From: Streptomyces fulvoviolaceus
Lineage (GTDB): Bacteria; Actinomycetota; Actinomycetes; Streptomycetales; Streptomycetaceae
Length of the DNA: 64,000 bases
Direction: 5' to 3'
Assembly: GCF_000718165.1 (NCBI RefSeq)
Contig: NZ_JOEY01000046.1
Span: forward strand, 98,499-162,498
A model generated the notes under the pieces. The model was not told the DNA's origin. It saw only the letters and a program-made list of their open reading frames with translations, and did no database searches. A program made the translations under genes and the position numbers. Each line of letters opens with the position of its first letter. Position 1 is the stretch's first letter. Below are positions 8,059 to 17,255 of the stretch, one piece after another.

Positions 8059-9673
8059 GCTGCTCGTATGCCGGCAGGGTCAGGAAGTCGGCGTAGTCGT
8101 CGTCGAGCGCGACCTCCAGGAGGAGGTCGTGGGCCTGCTGCCAGTGACCGGCGGCGAAGGCCTCCTCGCCCAGCTCGGCGCGGATGTTCGCGAGCTCCTC
8201 GGCGGCGACCTTGCGGGCCAGCTCGGGCGTCGCCTTTTCGCCGTTCTCGAACTCGACACCCGCGTTGATCCACTGCCAGATCTGCGAGCGGGAGATCTCG
8301 GCGGTGGCCGCGTCCTCCATGAGGTTGAAGATGGCGACCGCGCCGAGGCCGCGCAGCCAGGCCTCGATGTAACGGGTGCCGACCTGGACGGCGTTGACGA
8401 GGCCGTTGTACGTCGGCGTGGCCTTGAGCGAGTCGACGGCGATCAGGTCGGCCGCCTCGACGTGGACGTCCTCGCGGAGGCGGTCCTTCTGGTTCGGCCT
8501 GTCGCCGAGGACCGCGTCGAAGGAGGCCATGGCGATCGGGACCAGGTCGGGGTGGGCGACCCAGGAGCCGTCGAAACCGTCGCCGGCCTCACGGTCCTTG
8601 TCCGCCTTGACCTTCTCGAACGCGACCTTGTTGACCTCTTCGTCGCGCCGGGACGGGATGAACGCCGCCATGCCGCCGATCGCGTGCGCACCGCGCTTGT
8701 GGCAGGTGCGGACGAGGAGTTCGGTGTACGCGCGCATGAACGGGGCCGTCATCGTGACCGCGTTGCGGTCCGGCAGGACGAACTTGGCGCCGCCGTCACG
8801 GAAGTTCTTGACGATGGAGAACAGGTAGTCCCAGCGGCCGGCGTTCAACCCCGAGGCGTGGTTGCGGAGTTCGTAGAGGATTTCCTCCATCTCGTACGCC
8901 GCCGTGATCGTCTCGATCAGGACGGTCGCGCGGATGGTGCCCTGCGGGATGCCGACGTAGTCCTGCGCGAAGACGAACACGTCGTTCCAGAGGCGGGCCT
9001 CCAGGTGCGACTCCGTCTTCGGGAGGTAGAAGTACGGGCCCTTGCCGAGGTCGAGCAGCCGCTGGGCGTTGTGGAAGAAGTAGAGGCCGAAGTCGACGAA
9101 GGCGCCGGGGACTTGGGAGCCGTCGGCGGCGACGAGGTGGCGCTCGTTGAGGTGCCAGCCGCGCGGGCGCATGACGACCGTGGCGAGCTCGCTGTCGTCC
9201 TTGAGGGCGTACGACTTGCCGGACTTCGCGTCGGTGAAGTCGATGTTCCGGGTGTACGCGTCGGCCAGGTTGATCTGGCCGAGGACGACGTTCTCCCAGG
9301 TCGGCGCCGAGGCGTCCTCGAAGTCCGCGAGCCAGACCTTGGCGCCCGAGTTGAGGGCGTTGATGGTCATCTTGCGGTCGGTGGGGCCGGTGATCTCGAC
9401 CCGGCGGTCGTTGAGGGCCGCGGGGGAGGGGGCCACCTTCCAGGAGTCGTCGGCGCGGATCGCGGCGGTCTCCGGGAGGAAGTCGAGCGTGGAGGTGCGG
9501 GCGATCTCGGCGCGGCGCTCCGCTCGGCGGGCGAGGAGTTCGTCACGCCGGGGCGTGAACCGGCGGTGCAGCTCGGCCACGAAGGCGAGGGCCGCGTCGG
9601 TGAGGACCTCCTCCTGCCGGGGCAGGGGCTCGGCGTCGACGATGGCCAGCGGGGACGGCGCTGGTACGGACAT
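8048..9673 (-). CDS. aceB: Malate synthase A
   Basis: 541 residues, the normal length of the A isoform. It condenses glyoxylate with acetyl-CoA to malate in the cytosol. Landmarks: [56 protein letters not shown] and the active-site [19 protein letters not shown]. The gene sits with allantoin-degradation genes rather than with isocitrate lyase, so its likely job is consuming glyoxylate released by ureide breakdown. A TTCC-N7-GGAA site 107 bp upstream matches those between the IclR gene and allB, suggesting repression by that regulator. Confidence 0.96.
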   Translation of the reverse strand: MSVPAPSPLAIVDAEPLPRQEEVLTDAALAFVAELHRRFTPRRDELLARRAERRAEIARTSTLDFLPETAAIRADDSWKVAPSPAALNDRRVEITGPTDRKMTINALNSGAKVWLADFEDASAPTWENVVLGQINLADAYTRNIDFTDAKSGKSYALKDDSELATVVMRPRGWHLNERHLVAADGSQVPGAFVDFGLYFFHNAQRLLDLGKGPYFYLPKTESHLEARLWNDVFVFAQDYVGIPQGTIRATVLIETITAAYEMEEILYELRNHASGLNAGRWDYLFSIVKNFRDGGAKFVLPDRNAVTMTAPFMRAYTELLVRTCHKRGAHAIGGMAAFIPSRRDEEVNKVAFEKVKADKDREAGDGFDGSWVAHPDLVPIAMASFDAVLGDRPNQKDRLREDVHVEAADLIAVDSLKATPTYNGLVNAVQVGTRYIEAWLRGLGAVAIFNLMEDAATAEISRSQIWQWINAGVEFENGEKATPELARKVAAEELANIRAELGEEAFAAGHWQQAHDLLLEVALDDDYADFLTLPAYEQLKG

Positions 9674-9779
9674 GAGCTGTCACTTCCTTCAGCGAGCGTG
9701 GCACCGGGTGCCAGTCGACCACGGTACGGCGGGGAACGCCCGGGGAGCAGTCGGGCGCTTCTGAACAGTGGATACTAGT

Positions 9780-9794
9780 TTCCTCATCGTGGAA
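9780..9794. promoter_or_regulatory. Putative IclR (AllR-type) operator upstream of aceB
   Basis: TTCC-TCATCGT-GGAA has the same 4+7+4 arrangement as the two sites at 11867-11881 and 11975-11989. It lies upstream of the malate synthase start at 9673 on the minus strand. Shared regulation by the IclR protein encoded at 10967-11764 is inferred. Confidence 0.5.
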
Positions 9795-9860
9795 CTTCAA
9801 TAGTTTGTTGATGTCGAGATTCTCTGAGTCGAGGCAAGGTGGCGCTCAGTGCCACCCCGC

Positions 9861-10460
9861 TTACTCAAGGTGCTTCAGGTCTGCGATGGTGTCGATGTCG
9901 TACGGGTGAGCCACGTCCCCGCACTCGACGAGCGCGATCGCCGCCGCGTGTTCCTTCAGGTAGGCGCGTGCCCCCTGGTCGCCGGTGGCAGTCGCGGCGA
10001 TGCCTGTCCAATGGGCGGCGCCGAAGAGGACGGGATGCCCGCGTACGCCGTCGTAGGCGGCCGAGACGAGTGAGGTCTCGTCCTTGTGCGCGGCGAGCAC
10101 GCGCGCGACCGCCTCCGGTCCGATACCGGGCTGGTCGACCAGCGAGACGAGTACGGCCCGGGCGCCCGTGCCGGAGAGCGAGTCGAGCCCGGCCCGCAGC
10201 GAGGAGCCCATGCCGTCGGCCCACTCCGGGTTGTCCACGAGCACGCAGCCGTCGAGCCGCGCCCGCTCCCGTACGGCGGTGGCCGCGGCGCCGAGTACCA
10301 CGTGGACGCGGGTGCAGCCGGCCGTGCGCAGGACGCCGACCGCGTGCTCGACGAGCGGCCGTCCCCGGTGTTCGAGCAGCGCCTTGGGGCGCCCGCCGAG
10401 TCGCCGCCCGCCGCCCGCCGCCAGGAGCAGCCCGGCGACCTGCTGTTCGTTCTGAGTCAT
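9861..10460 (-). CDS. MobA-like nucleotidyltransferase (molybdenum-cofactor type NTP transferase)
   Basis: 199 residues. The N-terminal LLLAAGGGRRLGGRPKALLE is the nucleotide-binding loop with the signature Arg and Lys of MobA/MocA-type transferases; VSLVDQPGI holds the metal-binding Asp, and RGHPVLFGAAHW and HPYDIDTIADL are conserved further on. The MocA class transfers CMP or GMP to molybdopterin. Its place between malate synthase and ureide genes fits purine catabolism, because xanthine dehydrogenase needs molybdopterin (inference). The ATG at 10460 has a close GGAG. The exact nucleotide is not decidable from sequence alone. Confidence 0.87.
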   Translation of the reverse strand: MTQNEQQVAGLLLAAGGGRRLGGRPKALLEHRGRPLVEHAVGVLRTAGCTRVHVVLGAAATAVRERARLDGCVLVDNPEWADGMGSSLRAGLDSLSGTGARAVLVSLVDQPGIGPEAVARVLAAHKDETSLVSAAYDGVRGHPVLFGAAHWTGIAATATGDQGARAYLKEHAAAIALVECGDVAHPYDIDTIADLKHLE

Positions 10461-10650
10461 GTCTCCTGCATACCTGACGCACCGGGGAGCGCCGGGTTTC
10501 CACGGGCTGAATTTCGGTCCGCGCAGTGGCGCATCCGCCATCGGGTGGCGTTTACTGACCCGCGTCCCCCGGCGCCCGACCAGCGCCACGGGGGTTGTGG
10601 GCGGGAAAGCGCGACGTATCGGCGCACGACGGCGTGCGAGGGGGAGAGCT

Positions 10651-10965
10651 GTGTTGCGGAGCTTGGGGCAGAGGCCAGTGACCGGCAGCGATGAGGACCT
10701 GAGAGTGGCGGGCCTGCGGACCGCGGTGTCCCGGTTGCGCCGCGAACTCGCCGCGCACCCGGCCGAGTTCCCCGACCGCGGCATCGCCGAGGACGAACTC
10801 GCGGCGCTGGCCGCGATGGCGATCGGCGGCGCCCCTGAAATCCCGCGCCTGCGCCGGTCGTTGCTGCTGATCGCGGGAGCGATCGGATCCGTCAGCGCGC
10901 TGTCCCGCGGCCTGACGGAGGTACGCGCGGCGGTGGACCTGTTCGGGGAACCGCCGCGCAGGTGA
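10651..10965 (+). CDS. DUF5955-type small protein
   Basis: 104 residues. GTG at 10651 follows GGGGAGAG and was preferred to the longer open frame upstream, which overlaps the nucleotidyltransferase start. The protein is a helical bundle by appearance: LRTAVSRLRRELAAHP, EDELAALAAMAIGGAPEIP, LRRSLLLIAGAIGSVSALSRGL. It resembles the short DUF5955 proteins found at this position in other Streptomyces ureide loci (recalled, not searched). There is no signal peptide or catalytic motif. It ends one base before the convergent IclR gene. Function unknown. Confidence 0.72.
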   Translation: MLRSLGQRPVTGSDEDLRVAGLRTAVSRLRRELAAHPAEFPDRGIAEDELAALAAMAIGGAPEIPRLRRSLLLIAGAIGSVSALSRGLTEVRAAVDLFGEPPRR

Positions 10966-10966
10966 G

Positions 10967-11764
10967 CTAGGCCGTGGGCGTGGAGGTCGCCAGTGCCTCC
11001 GACAGCTCCACCGCCACCTGCTGCAGCACCGGCACGATCTTGTCCGTGGCCGTCTCCGTGACCCGGCCGGCCGGGCCGGAGATCGAAATGGCGGCGGCGG
11101 TGGGGGAGTTGGGGACGGAGACCGCGAGGCAGCGGACGCCGATCTCCTGTTCGTTGTCGTCGACGGCGTAGCCCTGGCGCCGCACGTCCTCCAGGGCGGC
11201 GAGGAAGCCGTCCGGGGTGGTGATCGTCTTCTCCGTCGCGGCGGGCATGCCGGTACGGGAGAGGAGGGCGCGCACCTCGGCGTCCGGGGTGTTGGCGAGA
11301 AGGGCCTTGCCGACGCCCGTGGAGTGCGGCAGGACGCGCCGGCCGACCTCGGTGAACATGCGCATCGAGTGCTTGGACGGGACCTGTGCGACGTACACGA
11401 TCTCGTCGCCGTCGAGCAGCGCCATGTTCGCCGTCTCGCCGGTCTCCTCGACCAGGCGGGCTAGGTAGGGGCGCGCCCAGGTGCCGAGCAGCCGGGAGGC
11501 GGACTCGCCGAGGCGGATCAGCCGGGGGCCCAGCGCATACCGGCGGTTGGGCTGCTGACGGACGTACCCGCAGACCACCAGGGTGCGCATGAGGCGGTGG
11601 ATGGTGGGAAGCGGCAGCCCGCTGCTCGCGGAGAGCTCGCTCAGCCCGACTTCGCCGCCCGCGTCCGCCATCCGCTCGAGCAGGTCGAAGGCACGCTCGA
11701 GGGACTGGACTCCGCCACTGGAGGATTTCGCGGAGTCGGTGGTGCTGGCGCTGGACGTCGGCAC
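10967..11764 (-). CDS. allR: IclR-family repressor of ureide catabolism (AllR-like)
   Basis: 265 residues. The IclR winged helix is at about 19-80 (VQSLERAFDLLERM, LSELSASSGLPLPTIHRLMRTL), followed by the effector-binding GAF-like domain (about 95-260), with MRMFTEVGRRVLPHSTGVGKALLA and RRQGYAVDDNEQEIGVRCLAVSV. AllR-type members are released from DNA by allantoate or glyoxylate. It is divergent from allB/alc, and TTCC-N7-GGAA palindromes occur both in the intergenic region and before aceB, supporting control of the whole block. Confidence in the family is high; the AllR role rests on context. Confidence 0.9.
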   Translation of the reverse strand: MPTSSASTTDSAKSSSGGVQSLERAFDLLERMADAGGEVGLSELSASSGLPLPTIHRLMRTLVVCGYVRQQPNRRYALGPRLIRLGESASRLLGTWARPYLARLVEETGETANMALLDGDEIVYVAQVPSKHSMRMFTEVGRRVLPHSTGVGKALLANTPDAEVRALLSRTGMPAATEKTITTPDGFLAALEDVRRQGYAVDDNEQEIGVRCLAVSVPNSPTAAAISISGPAGRVTETATDKIVPVLQQVAVELSEALATSTPTA

Positions 11765-11866
11765 GGCGCGTTCCTTTCGGGACAGGCGGGAAGAGCCAGA
11801 AGCCTACCCGCCAGTCGGTTGACTCCCTGCTTGTGTGTAGCTACGTTCTGCTTGCTGGAATTCTAA

Positions 11867-11881
11867 TTCCGCTTTGTGGAA
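11867..11881. promoter_or_regulatory. Putative IclR operator, regulator side
   Basis: TTCC-GCTTTGT-GGAA. An overlapping inverted repeat GGAATT-CT-AATTCC (11857-11870) shares its right arm. It lies 103 bp upstream of the IclR start and 135 bp upstream of allB, so it may serve autoregulation. Confidence 0.55.
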
Positions 11882-11957
11882 ACGTCCAGAGTGTGCGCCC
11901 AAGCATCCCTGCGGGCAAGTGTGCCCTTGACGGTACGGAAGCGGGAGTGAAGACTCC

Positions 11958-11989
11958 TTCAACAGAACGTTGAATTCCGTTACGCGGAA
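11958..11989. promoter_or_regulatory. Abutting palindromes in the allB promoter
   Basis: TTCAAC-AGAAC-GTTGAA (11958-11974) is directly followed by TTCCG-TTACG-CGGAA (11975-11989), a perfect member of the TTCC-N7-GGAA set. They end 26 bp before the allB start, the position expected for a repressor blocking RNA polymerase. Confidence 0.6.
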
Positions 11990-12015
11990 GTAAACGGCGA
12001 CAGAGAGGGGTCCGG

Positions 12016-13353
12016 GTGTCCGACGTAGAACTGGTGCTGCGCTCGACGCGCGTCGTCACTCCGGAGGGGACGCGCGGCGCAACGGTCGCGGTCTCCGCCG
12101 GGAAGATCACGGCCGTACTTCCGTACGACGCCGAGGTGCCGTCGGGTGCCCGCCTGGAGGACTTCGGCGACGACGTCCTGCTGCCCGGCCTGGTCGACAC
12201 CCACGTGCACGTCAACGACCCCGGCCGCACCGAGTGGGAGGGCTTCTGGACCGCCACCCGCGCGGCGGCGGCCGGCGGCATCACCACGCTCGTCGACATG
12301 CCCCTCAACTCCCTTCCGCCGACGACGACGGTCGACAACCTCCGTACGAAGAAGGGTGTCGCCGCCGACAAGGCCCACATCGACGTCGGCTTCTGGGGCG
12401 GCGCCCTGCCCGACAACGTCAAGGACCTGCGTCCGCTGCACGAGTCCGGCGTCTTCGGCTTCAAGGCGTTCCTGTCGCCGTCCGGCGTCGACGAGTTCCC
12501 GCACCTCGACCAGGACCAACTCGGCCGGTCCCTGGCCGAGATCGCCTCCTTCGGCGGCCTGCTGATCGTGCACGCCGAGGACCCGCACCACCTGGAGGCC
12601 GCCCCGCAACAGGGCGGCCCCAAGTACGCCGACTTCCTGGCCTCGCGTCCGCGCGACGCCGAGGACACGGCGATCGCCCAGCTGATCGCCCAGGCGAAGA
12701 GGCTGGACGCGCGCGTGCACGTCCTCCACCTGTCCTCGTCCGACGCGCTGCCGCTGATCGCCGCCGCCAAGGCGGAGGGCGTCCGCATCACCGTCGAGAC
12801 CTGCCCCCACTACCTCACCCTCACCGCCGAGGAAGTCCCCGACGGCGCAAGCGAGTTCAAGTGCTGCCCGCCCATCCGTGAGTCCGCCAACCAGGACCTG
12901 CTGTGGCAGGCGCTGGCGGACGGCACGATCGACTGCGTGGTCACGGACCACTCGCCGTCGACGGCTGACTTGAAGACGGACGACTTCGCCACCGCCTGGG
13001 GCGGCATCTCCGGCCTGCAGTTGAGCCTGGCGGCGGTGTGGACGGAGGCGCGGAAGCGGGGGCACGGTCTGGAGGACGTGGTCCGCTGGATGTCCGCGCG
13101 GACGGCGGCCCTCGCGGGGCTCGGGCAGAAGGGCGCCATCGAGGCCGGCCGCGACGCCGACTTCGCGGTCCTCGCGCCCGACGAGACCTTCACCGTCGAC
13201 CCGGCCGCCCTCCAGCACCGCAACCGCGTCACGGCGTACGCGGGCAGGACCCTGTACGGCGTCGTGAAGTCGACGTGGCTGCGCGGCCAACGCATCGTCG
13301 CGGACGGCGAGTTCACGGAGCCGAAGGGCCAACTGCTCACGCGCGCCCACTGA
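12016..13353 (+). CDS. allB: Allantoinase
   Basis: 445 residues, a cyclic amidohydrolase that opens allantoin to allantoate. Metal-site elements of the dihydroorotase-like barrel are present: [25 protein letters not shown] (carbamylated Lys), [20 protein letters not shown] and [12 protein letters not shown] at 12016 follows AGAGAGGGGT. allantoicase follows 48 bp later in the same direction, giving steps one and two of ureide breakdown in order. The promoter carries the IclR-type palindromes described at 11958-11989. Confidence 0.95.
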   Translation: MSDVELVLRSTRVVTPEGTRGATVAVSAGKITAVLPYDAEVPSGARLEDFGDDVLLPGLVDTHVHVNDPGRTEWEGFWTATRAAAAGGITTLVDMPLNSLPPTTTVDNLRTKKGVAADKAHIDVGFWGGALPDNVKDLRPLHESGVFGFKAFLSPSGVDEFPHLDQDQLGRSLAEIASFGGLLIVHAEDPHHLEAAPQQGGPKYADFLASRPRDAEDTAIAQLIAQAKRLDARVHVLHLSSSDALPLIAAAKAEGVRITVETCPHYLTLTAEEVPDGASEFKCCPPIRESANQDLLWQALADGTIDCVVTDHSPSTADLKTDDFATAWGGISGLQLSLAAVWTEARKRGHGLEDVVRWMSARTAALAGLGQKGAIEAGRDADFAVLAPDETFTVDPAALQHRNRVTAYAGRTLYGVVKSTWLRGQRIVADGEFTEPKGQLLTRAH

Positions 13354-13401
13354 TCCATATTTCCGCACCCGCAGCGGCCGACTCCCGAAAGGCACATACC
13401 C

Positions 13402-14517
13402 GTGACGGCGATTCCGAGTTTCACCGGCGACGCGAACCCCTACGGAGGCGGTGACCCGTACGCGGACTACCGCACCACCGACTTCCCCTTCACCCAGTAC
13501 GCCGACCTCGCCGCCCGGCAGCTCGGCGCCGGTGTCATCGCCGCCAACGACGAGTTCTTCGCCCAGCGCGAGAACCTGCTGATCCCCGAGCGCGCCGAGT
13601 TCGACCCCGAGCACTTCGGGCACAAGGGCAAGATCATGGACGGCTGGGAGACACGCCGTCGGCGGGGTGCCTCGGCCGACCACCCCTGGCCGACGGCCGA
13701 GGACCACGACTGGGCGCTGGTCCGCCTCGGCGCGCCCGGCGTGATCCGCGGGATCGTCGTCGACACGGCCCACTTCCGCGGCAACTACCCGCAGGCGGTG
13801 TCGGTCGAGGGCACATCGGTGCCCGGTTCCCCGTCCCCGGAGGAACTGCTGGGCGACGACGTCAAGTGGACGATGCTGGTCCCGCGCACCGCGGTCGGCG
13901 GCCACGCGGCCAACGGCTTCGAGGTGGCGGTAGAACAGCGCTTCACGCACCTGCGCGTCAACCAGCACCCCGACGGCGGCATCGCCCGCCTGCGGGTGTA
14001 CGGCGAGGTGGTCCCGGACCCGACGTGGCTGGAGGTCCTCGGCACCTTCGACGTCGTGGCCCTGGAGAACGGCGGCCAGGCCGAGGACGCCTCGAACCTC
14101 TTCTACTCCCCGGCGTCCAACACCATCCAGCCGGGCCGCTCCCGCAAGATGGACGACGGCTGGGAGACGCGTCGCCGCCGCGACCAGGGCAACGACTGGA
14201 TCCGCTACCGGCTGGTGGCCCAGTCCCAGATCCGTGCGATCGAGATCGACACGGCGTATCTGAAGGGGAACAGCGCGGGCTGGGCGTCGGTGGCGGTGCA
14301 GGACGGCGAGGACGGTGAGTGGAGGGAGATCCTCCCGCGCACCCGCCTCCAGCCCGACACGAACCACCGCTTCGTACTCCCGGCCCCGGCGGTCGGCACG
14401 CACGCGCGCGTGGACATCTTCCCGGACGGGGGGATCTCGCGGCTGCGACTGTTCGGCTCGCTGACGGAGGGCGGTGCGGCGGGGCTGGCGGCACGGCACC
14501 AGGAACTGGGCGGCTGA
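13402..14517 (+). CDS. alc: Allantoicase
   Basis: 371 residues that split allantoate into ureidoglycolate and urea. The protein shows the family's internal duplication: KIMDGWETRRRRG...HDWALVRLGAPGVIRGIVVDTAHFRGNYP in the first half and KMDDGWETRRRRDQGNDWIRYRLVAQSQIRAIEIDTAYLKGNSAG in the second, with matching HLRVNQHPDGGIARLRVYG and HARVDIFPDGGISRLRLFG endings. GTG at 13402 is followed by a normal N-terminus. It is co-directional with allB and ends in a large palindromic element. Downstream glyoxylate would feed malate synthase. Confidence 0.95.
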   Translation: MTAIPSFTGDANPYGGGDPYADYRTTDFPFTQYADLAARQLGAGVIAANDEFFAQRENLLIPERAEFDPEHFGHKGKIMDGWETRRRRGASADHPWPTAEDHDWALVRLGAPGVIRGIVVDTAHFRGNYPQAVSVEGTSVPGSPSPEELLGDDVKWTMLVPRTAVGGHAANGFEVAVEQRFTHLRVNQHPDGGIARLRVYGEVVPDPTWLEVLGTFDVVALENGGQAEDASNLFYSPASNTIQPGRSRKMDDGWETRRRRDQGNDWIRYRLVAQSQIRAIEIDTAYLKGNSAGWASVAVQDGEDGEWREILPRTRLQPDTNHRFVLPAPAVGTHARVDIFPDGGISRLRLFGSLTEGGAAGLAARHQELGG

Positions 14518-14525
14518 GGCCGGGT

Positions 14526-14716
14526 TTTTCTCGCCCCCGCCGCCCCTACCCGTCCCGTCCCTGGGGGCTGCGCCCCCAGACCCCCGCTTTCGGCCTGAAC
14601 GGCCTCGTCCTCAAACGCCGGACGGGCTGAGATCAGCCCCTCCGGCGTTTGAGGAGCGGGGGTTTGGGGGCGGAGCCCCCAAGGTCGGGACGGGAAGGGG
14701 CGGCGGGGGCGAAAAC
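14526..14716. repeat. Long imperfect palindromic intergenic element / bidirectional terminator
   Basis: Nearly the whole gap between the convergent alc and SDR genes is an inverted repeat centred near 14631/14632. The core GGGCTGAGATCAGCCC is flanked by CTCAAACGCCGG/CCGGCGTTTGAG, then by CTGGGGGC-type and GGGGGC-type G/C arms, and at the ends by TTTTCTCGCCCCCG and its counterpart. Elements of this kind recur between Streptomyces genes and can fold into very stable stems in either transcript, so a bidirectional terminator is the likely role. Confidence 0.7.
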
Positions 14717-14728
14717 ACCCCACGGGCA

Positions 14729-15502
14729 TCACGCCGCATGCCCCCCGTCCACCGAGAACTCCGCTCCCGTGACGTACGACACCCCCGCCAGGTACGCCAC
14801 CATCCCCGCCACCTCCCCGACCGTCCCGAACCGCCCCACCGCCGTCATCGCCGCCTGCCCCGCCGCATACGCCCCGTCCGCCGGATTCATATCCGTGTCG
14901 ATCGGCCCCGGATGCACGATGTTCGCCGTGATCCCGCGCGCCCCCAGCTCCCGGGCCAGCGCCTTGGTCAGCCCGATCAGCGCCGACTTGCTCATCGCGT
15001 AGAGCGCCCCGCCGGGCCCCGGCACCCGCTGCGTCATGCACGTGCCGACAGTGATGATCCGACCGCCGCTCCCCATCCGGCCGGCGGCTGCCTGGGAGGC
15101 CAGAAACACCCCGCGCACGTTCACGGCGAGCACCCGGTCCACGTCCGCGAGCGACAGGCTCTCCAGCGGCCCGAGCAGCCCCACGCCCACGTTGTTCACC
15201 AGCACGTCGAGACGGCCCCCGAGCATCGACGCCGTACGCTCCACCGCCCCCGCCGCCTCCTCCGCGTCCGCGGAGTCCGCACGCAGGGCGATCGCCCGCC
15301 GCCCCAGTGCCTCGACGGCCCGTACGACGTCGTCCGCCGCCTCCTTGCTGTTCACGTACGTCACGGCCACGTCCGCGCCCTCCTGGGCGAGCCGCAGTGC
15401 CGTCGCCGCGCCGATGCCGCGGCTGCCGCCGGTGACCAGGGCGACCTTGCCGTTCAGAGTTCCGTAAGACGCGCCGCAAGTGATTCCGTCAGTGGTTGTC
15501 AT
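14729..15502 (-). CDS. Short-chain dehydrogenase/reductase (SDR)
   Basis: 257 residues, a classical SDR: TGGSRGIG nucleotide loop at about 24-31, LDVLVNNVG, the catalytic YAMSK near residue 165 and the C-terminal GAEFSVDGGHAA. The conserved catalytic serine position reads IITVGTCMTQ, so threonine or cysteine replaces the usual Ser, which is tolerated in some members. The RxxD-like TYVNSKEAADD after strand 2 suggests NADP(H). Substrate unknown. It is convergent with alc and divergent from the AIM24 gene. Confidence 0.88.
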   Translation of the reverse strand: MTTTDGITCGASYGTLNGKVALVTGGSRGIGAATALRLAQEGADVAVTYVNSKEAADDVVRAVEALGRRAIALRADSADAEEAAGAVERTASMLGGRLDVLVNNVGVGLLGPLESLSLADVDRVLAVNVRGVFLASQAAAGRMGSGGRIITVGTCMTQRVPGPGGALYAMSKSALIGLTKALARELGARGITANIVHPGPIDTDMNPADGAYAAGQAAMTAVGRFGTVGEVAGMVAYLAGVSYVTGAEFSVDGGHAA

Positions 15503-15602
15503 GCGTCCATCCCACCGCCCGCGGCGCCGAAGCGCTGGCGGCCGACGGACACCGATCTCGACCGACCGGAACCCTTCCCTCCGCCTCGCTCGTTCTCTTC
15601 AC

Positions 15603-16412
15603 GTGACACTTCAGCAAGAGATCGTGGGCAACGCCATGCAGATGGCGGTCGTCAGCCTGCAGCCGGGGCAGACCGTGTACTGCGAGGCCGGGAAGTTCCT
15701 CTTCAAGACGACGAACGTGACCATGGAGACCCGCCTGAGCGGCCCGTCGAACGCCGACGGACAGCAGCAGCCCCAGGGCGGCATGGGCGGCATGCTGCGC
15801 CAGGCCATGGGCACCGCCATGCAGGTCGGCCAGCGCGCCCTCGCGGGCGAGTCACTGGCGTTCCAGTACTTCACCTCGACCCGCGGCGAGGGCACCGTCG
15901 GCTTCGCGGGCGTCCTGCCCGGCGAGATGCGTGCCCTGGAACTCGACGGCACGCGCGCGTGGTTCGCGGAGAAGGACGCGTTCGTCGCCGCGGAGTCCAC
16001 CGTCGACTTCGGCATCGCTTTCCAGGGCGGCAAGACCGGCCGCAGCGGCGGCGAGGGTTTCGTCCTCGAGAAGTTCACCGGTCGGGGCACCGTCATCATC
16101 GCCGGCGCCGGCAACTTCATCGACCTCGACCCGGCCGACTTCGGCGGCCGTATCGAGGTCGATACGGGCTGCGTCGTCGCCTTCGAGGAGGGCATCCAGT
16201 ACGGCGTTCAGCGCGTCGGCGGGCTGAACCGCCAGGGCCTGATGAACGCCGTCTTCGGCGGCGAGGGTCTCTCCCTGGCCACCCTGGAGGGCAACGGCCG
16301 CGTCATCCTGCAGTCCCTGACCATCGAGAGCCTCGCCAACGCCCTCAGGAAGGCCCAGGGCGGCGACAAGCAGGGCCCGACAGGCGGTCTCTTCTCGACG
16401 CACGCCGGCTGA
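15603..16412 (+). CDS. AIM24-family protein
   Basis: 269 residues from GTG at 15603 (MTLQQEIVGNAMQMAVVSLQ). AIM24/TerD-like beta-helix proteins show the repeated turns seen here: GQTVYCEAGKFLFKTTNVTMET, GTVGFAGVLPGEMRALELDG, GEGFVLEKFTGRGTVIIAGAGNFI and GRIEVDTGCVVAFEEGIQYGV. A Gln/Gly/Met-rich insert (about 50-80) resembles the flexible insert in bacterial homologues. No signal peptide or membrane helix; probably cytosolic. Mitochondrial AIM24 is linked to membrane organisation, but no bacterial function is established. Confidence 0.82.
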   Translation: MTLQQEIVGNAMQMAVVSLQPGQTVYCEAGKFLFKTTNVTMETRLSGPSNADGQQQPQGGMGGMLRQAMGTAMQVGQRALAGESLAFQYFTSTRGEGTVGFAGVLPGEMRALELDGTRAWFAEKDAFVAAESTVDFGIAFQGGKTGRSGGEGFVLEKFTGRGTVIIAGAGNFIDLDPADFGGRIEVDTGCVVAFEEGIQYGVQRVGGLNRQGLMNAVFGGEGLSLATLEGNGRVILQSLTIESLANALRKAQGGDKQGPTGGLFSTHAG

Positions 16413-16486
16413 ACCGATGAGTTGCGGGTGTCGGTGGGGTCTGAGCTGATGGCAACAGACCCCACCCGAGAGAGAAGGCACCCCTC

Positions 16487-17113
16487 ATGGGCAAGCTCGT
16501 CTCCCAGATCTTCGTCAGCCTCGACGGCGTCTACCAGGCACCCGGCGGCCCCCAGGAGGACCCCCGGGACGGCTTCGACCAGGGCGGCTGGACCGTCCCG
16601 TACAACGACGAGGACTTCGGTCGGTTCGTCACCGAGGTCTTCGGCAGCGTCGACGCGTTCCTGCTCGGCCGCCGTACGTACGACATCTTCGCCGCGTTCT
16701 GGCCGAAGGTGACCGATCCGGCCGACCCCGTCGCCTCGAAGCTCAACGCCCTGCCGAAGTACGTCGTCTCGTCGACCCTCACCGACCCCGAGTGGGCCGG
16801 CACCACCGTGATCAGCGGCGACCTCGCGAAGGAGGTCACCGCCCTCAAGGAGCGCACCGACGGCGAGGTCCAGCTGCACGGCAGCGGCGCGCTCGTACAG
16901 TCCCTGCTGGCACTGGACCTGATCGACACGATCCACCTGTTGACCTTCCCGGTCGTGCTCGGCGCGGGCCGCCGCCTCTTCGTCCAGGGCTCGGTGCCCA
17001 CCGCCTTCAAACGCACCGGCGGGCTGATCACTTCGACGGGCGTCTCCATCCAGTCGTACGACCGCGCGGGCCGCCCGGAGTACGGCACCTACGAACTGCC
17101 CGAGAACGCCTAG
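16487..17113 (+). CDS. Dihydrofolate-reductase-fold / RibD C-terminal domain protein
   Basis: 208 residues of the RibD_C superfamily. LVSQIFVSLDGVYQAPGGP starts the fold, AFLLGRRTYDIFAAFWP and KYVVSSTLTDPEW mark the NADPH-binding strands, and DGEVQLHGSGALVQSLLALDLIDTIHLLTFPVVLGAGRRLF is the hallmark C-terminal block. These stand-alone proteins are predicted NADPH-dependent reductases of unknown substrate. ATG follows AGAGAGAAGGCACCCC. No partner genes are nearby and a hairpin terminator follows, so it is probably transcribed alone. Confidence 0.88.
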   Translation: MGKLVSQIFVSLDGVYQAPGGPQEDPRDGFDQGGWTVPYNDEDFGRFVTEVFGSVDAFLLGRRTYDIFAAFWPKVTDPADPVASKLNALPKYVVSSTLTDPEWAGTTVISGDLAKEVTALKERTDGEVQLHGSGALVQSLLALDLIDTIHLLTFPVVLGAGRRLFVQGSVPTAFKRTGGLITSTGVSIQSYDRAGRPEYGTYELPENA

Positions 17114-17127
17114 CCCGACCTGCGGTC

Positions 17128-17165
17128 CTGCCGTCCGGCCGTTTCGTAAAGGCGCCGGGCGGCAG
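17128..17165 (+). terminator. Hairpin terminator after the DHFR-fold gene
   Basis: CTGCCGTCCGGC (17128-17139) pairs with GCCGGGCGGCAG (17154-17165) through 12 bp, including one G-U pair, around a 14-nt loop. It starts 15 bases after the stop codon. Confidence 0.65.
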
Positions 17166-17255
17166 GTTAACTTCGCGAAAACTCATCGGACTTGACGGGA
17201 AAATCTCCGGAGTTGTCATTGACATGCCACTGTCTACGCGCGTCATCATGTGGTC

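Noticed and set aside
11980..14499. 839-codon minus-strand frame opposite allB and alc
   Set aside because: It is an antisense shadow; allB and alc on the plus strand have complete family motifs throughout.
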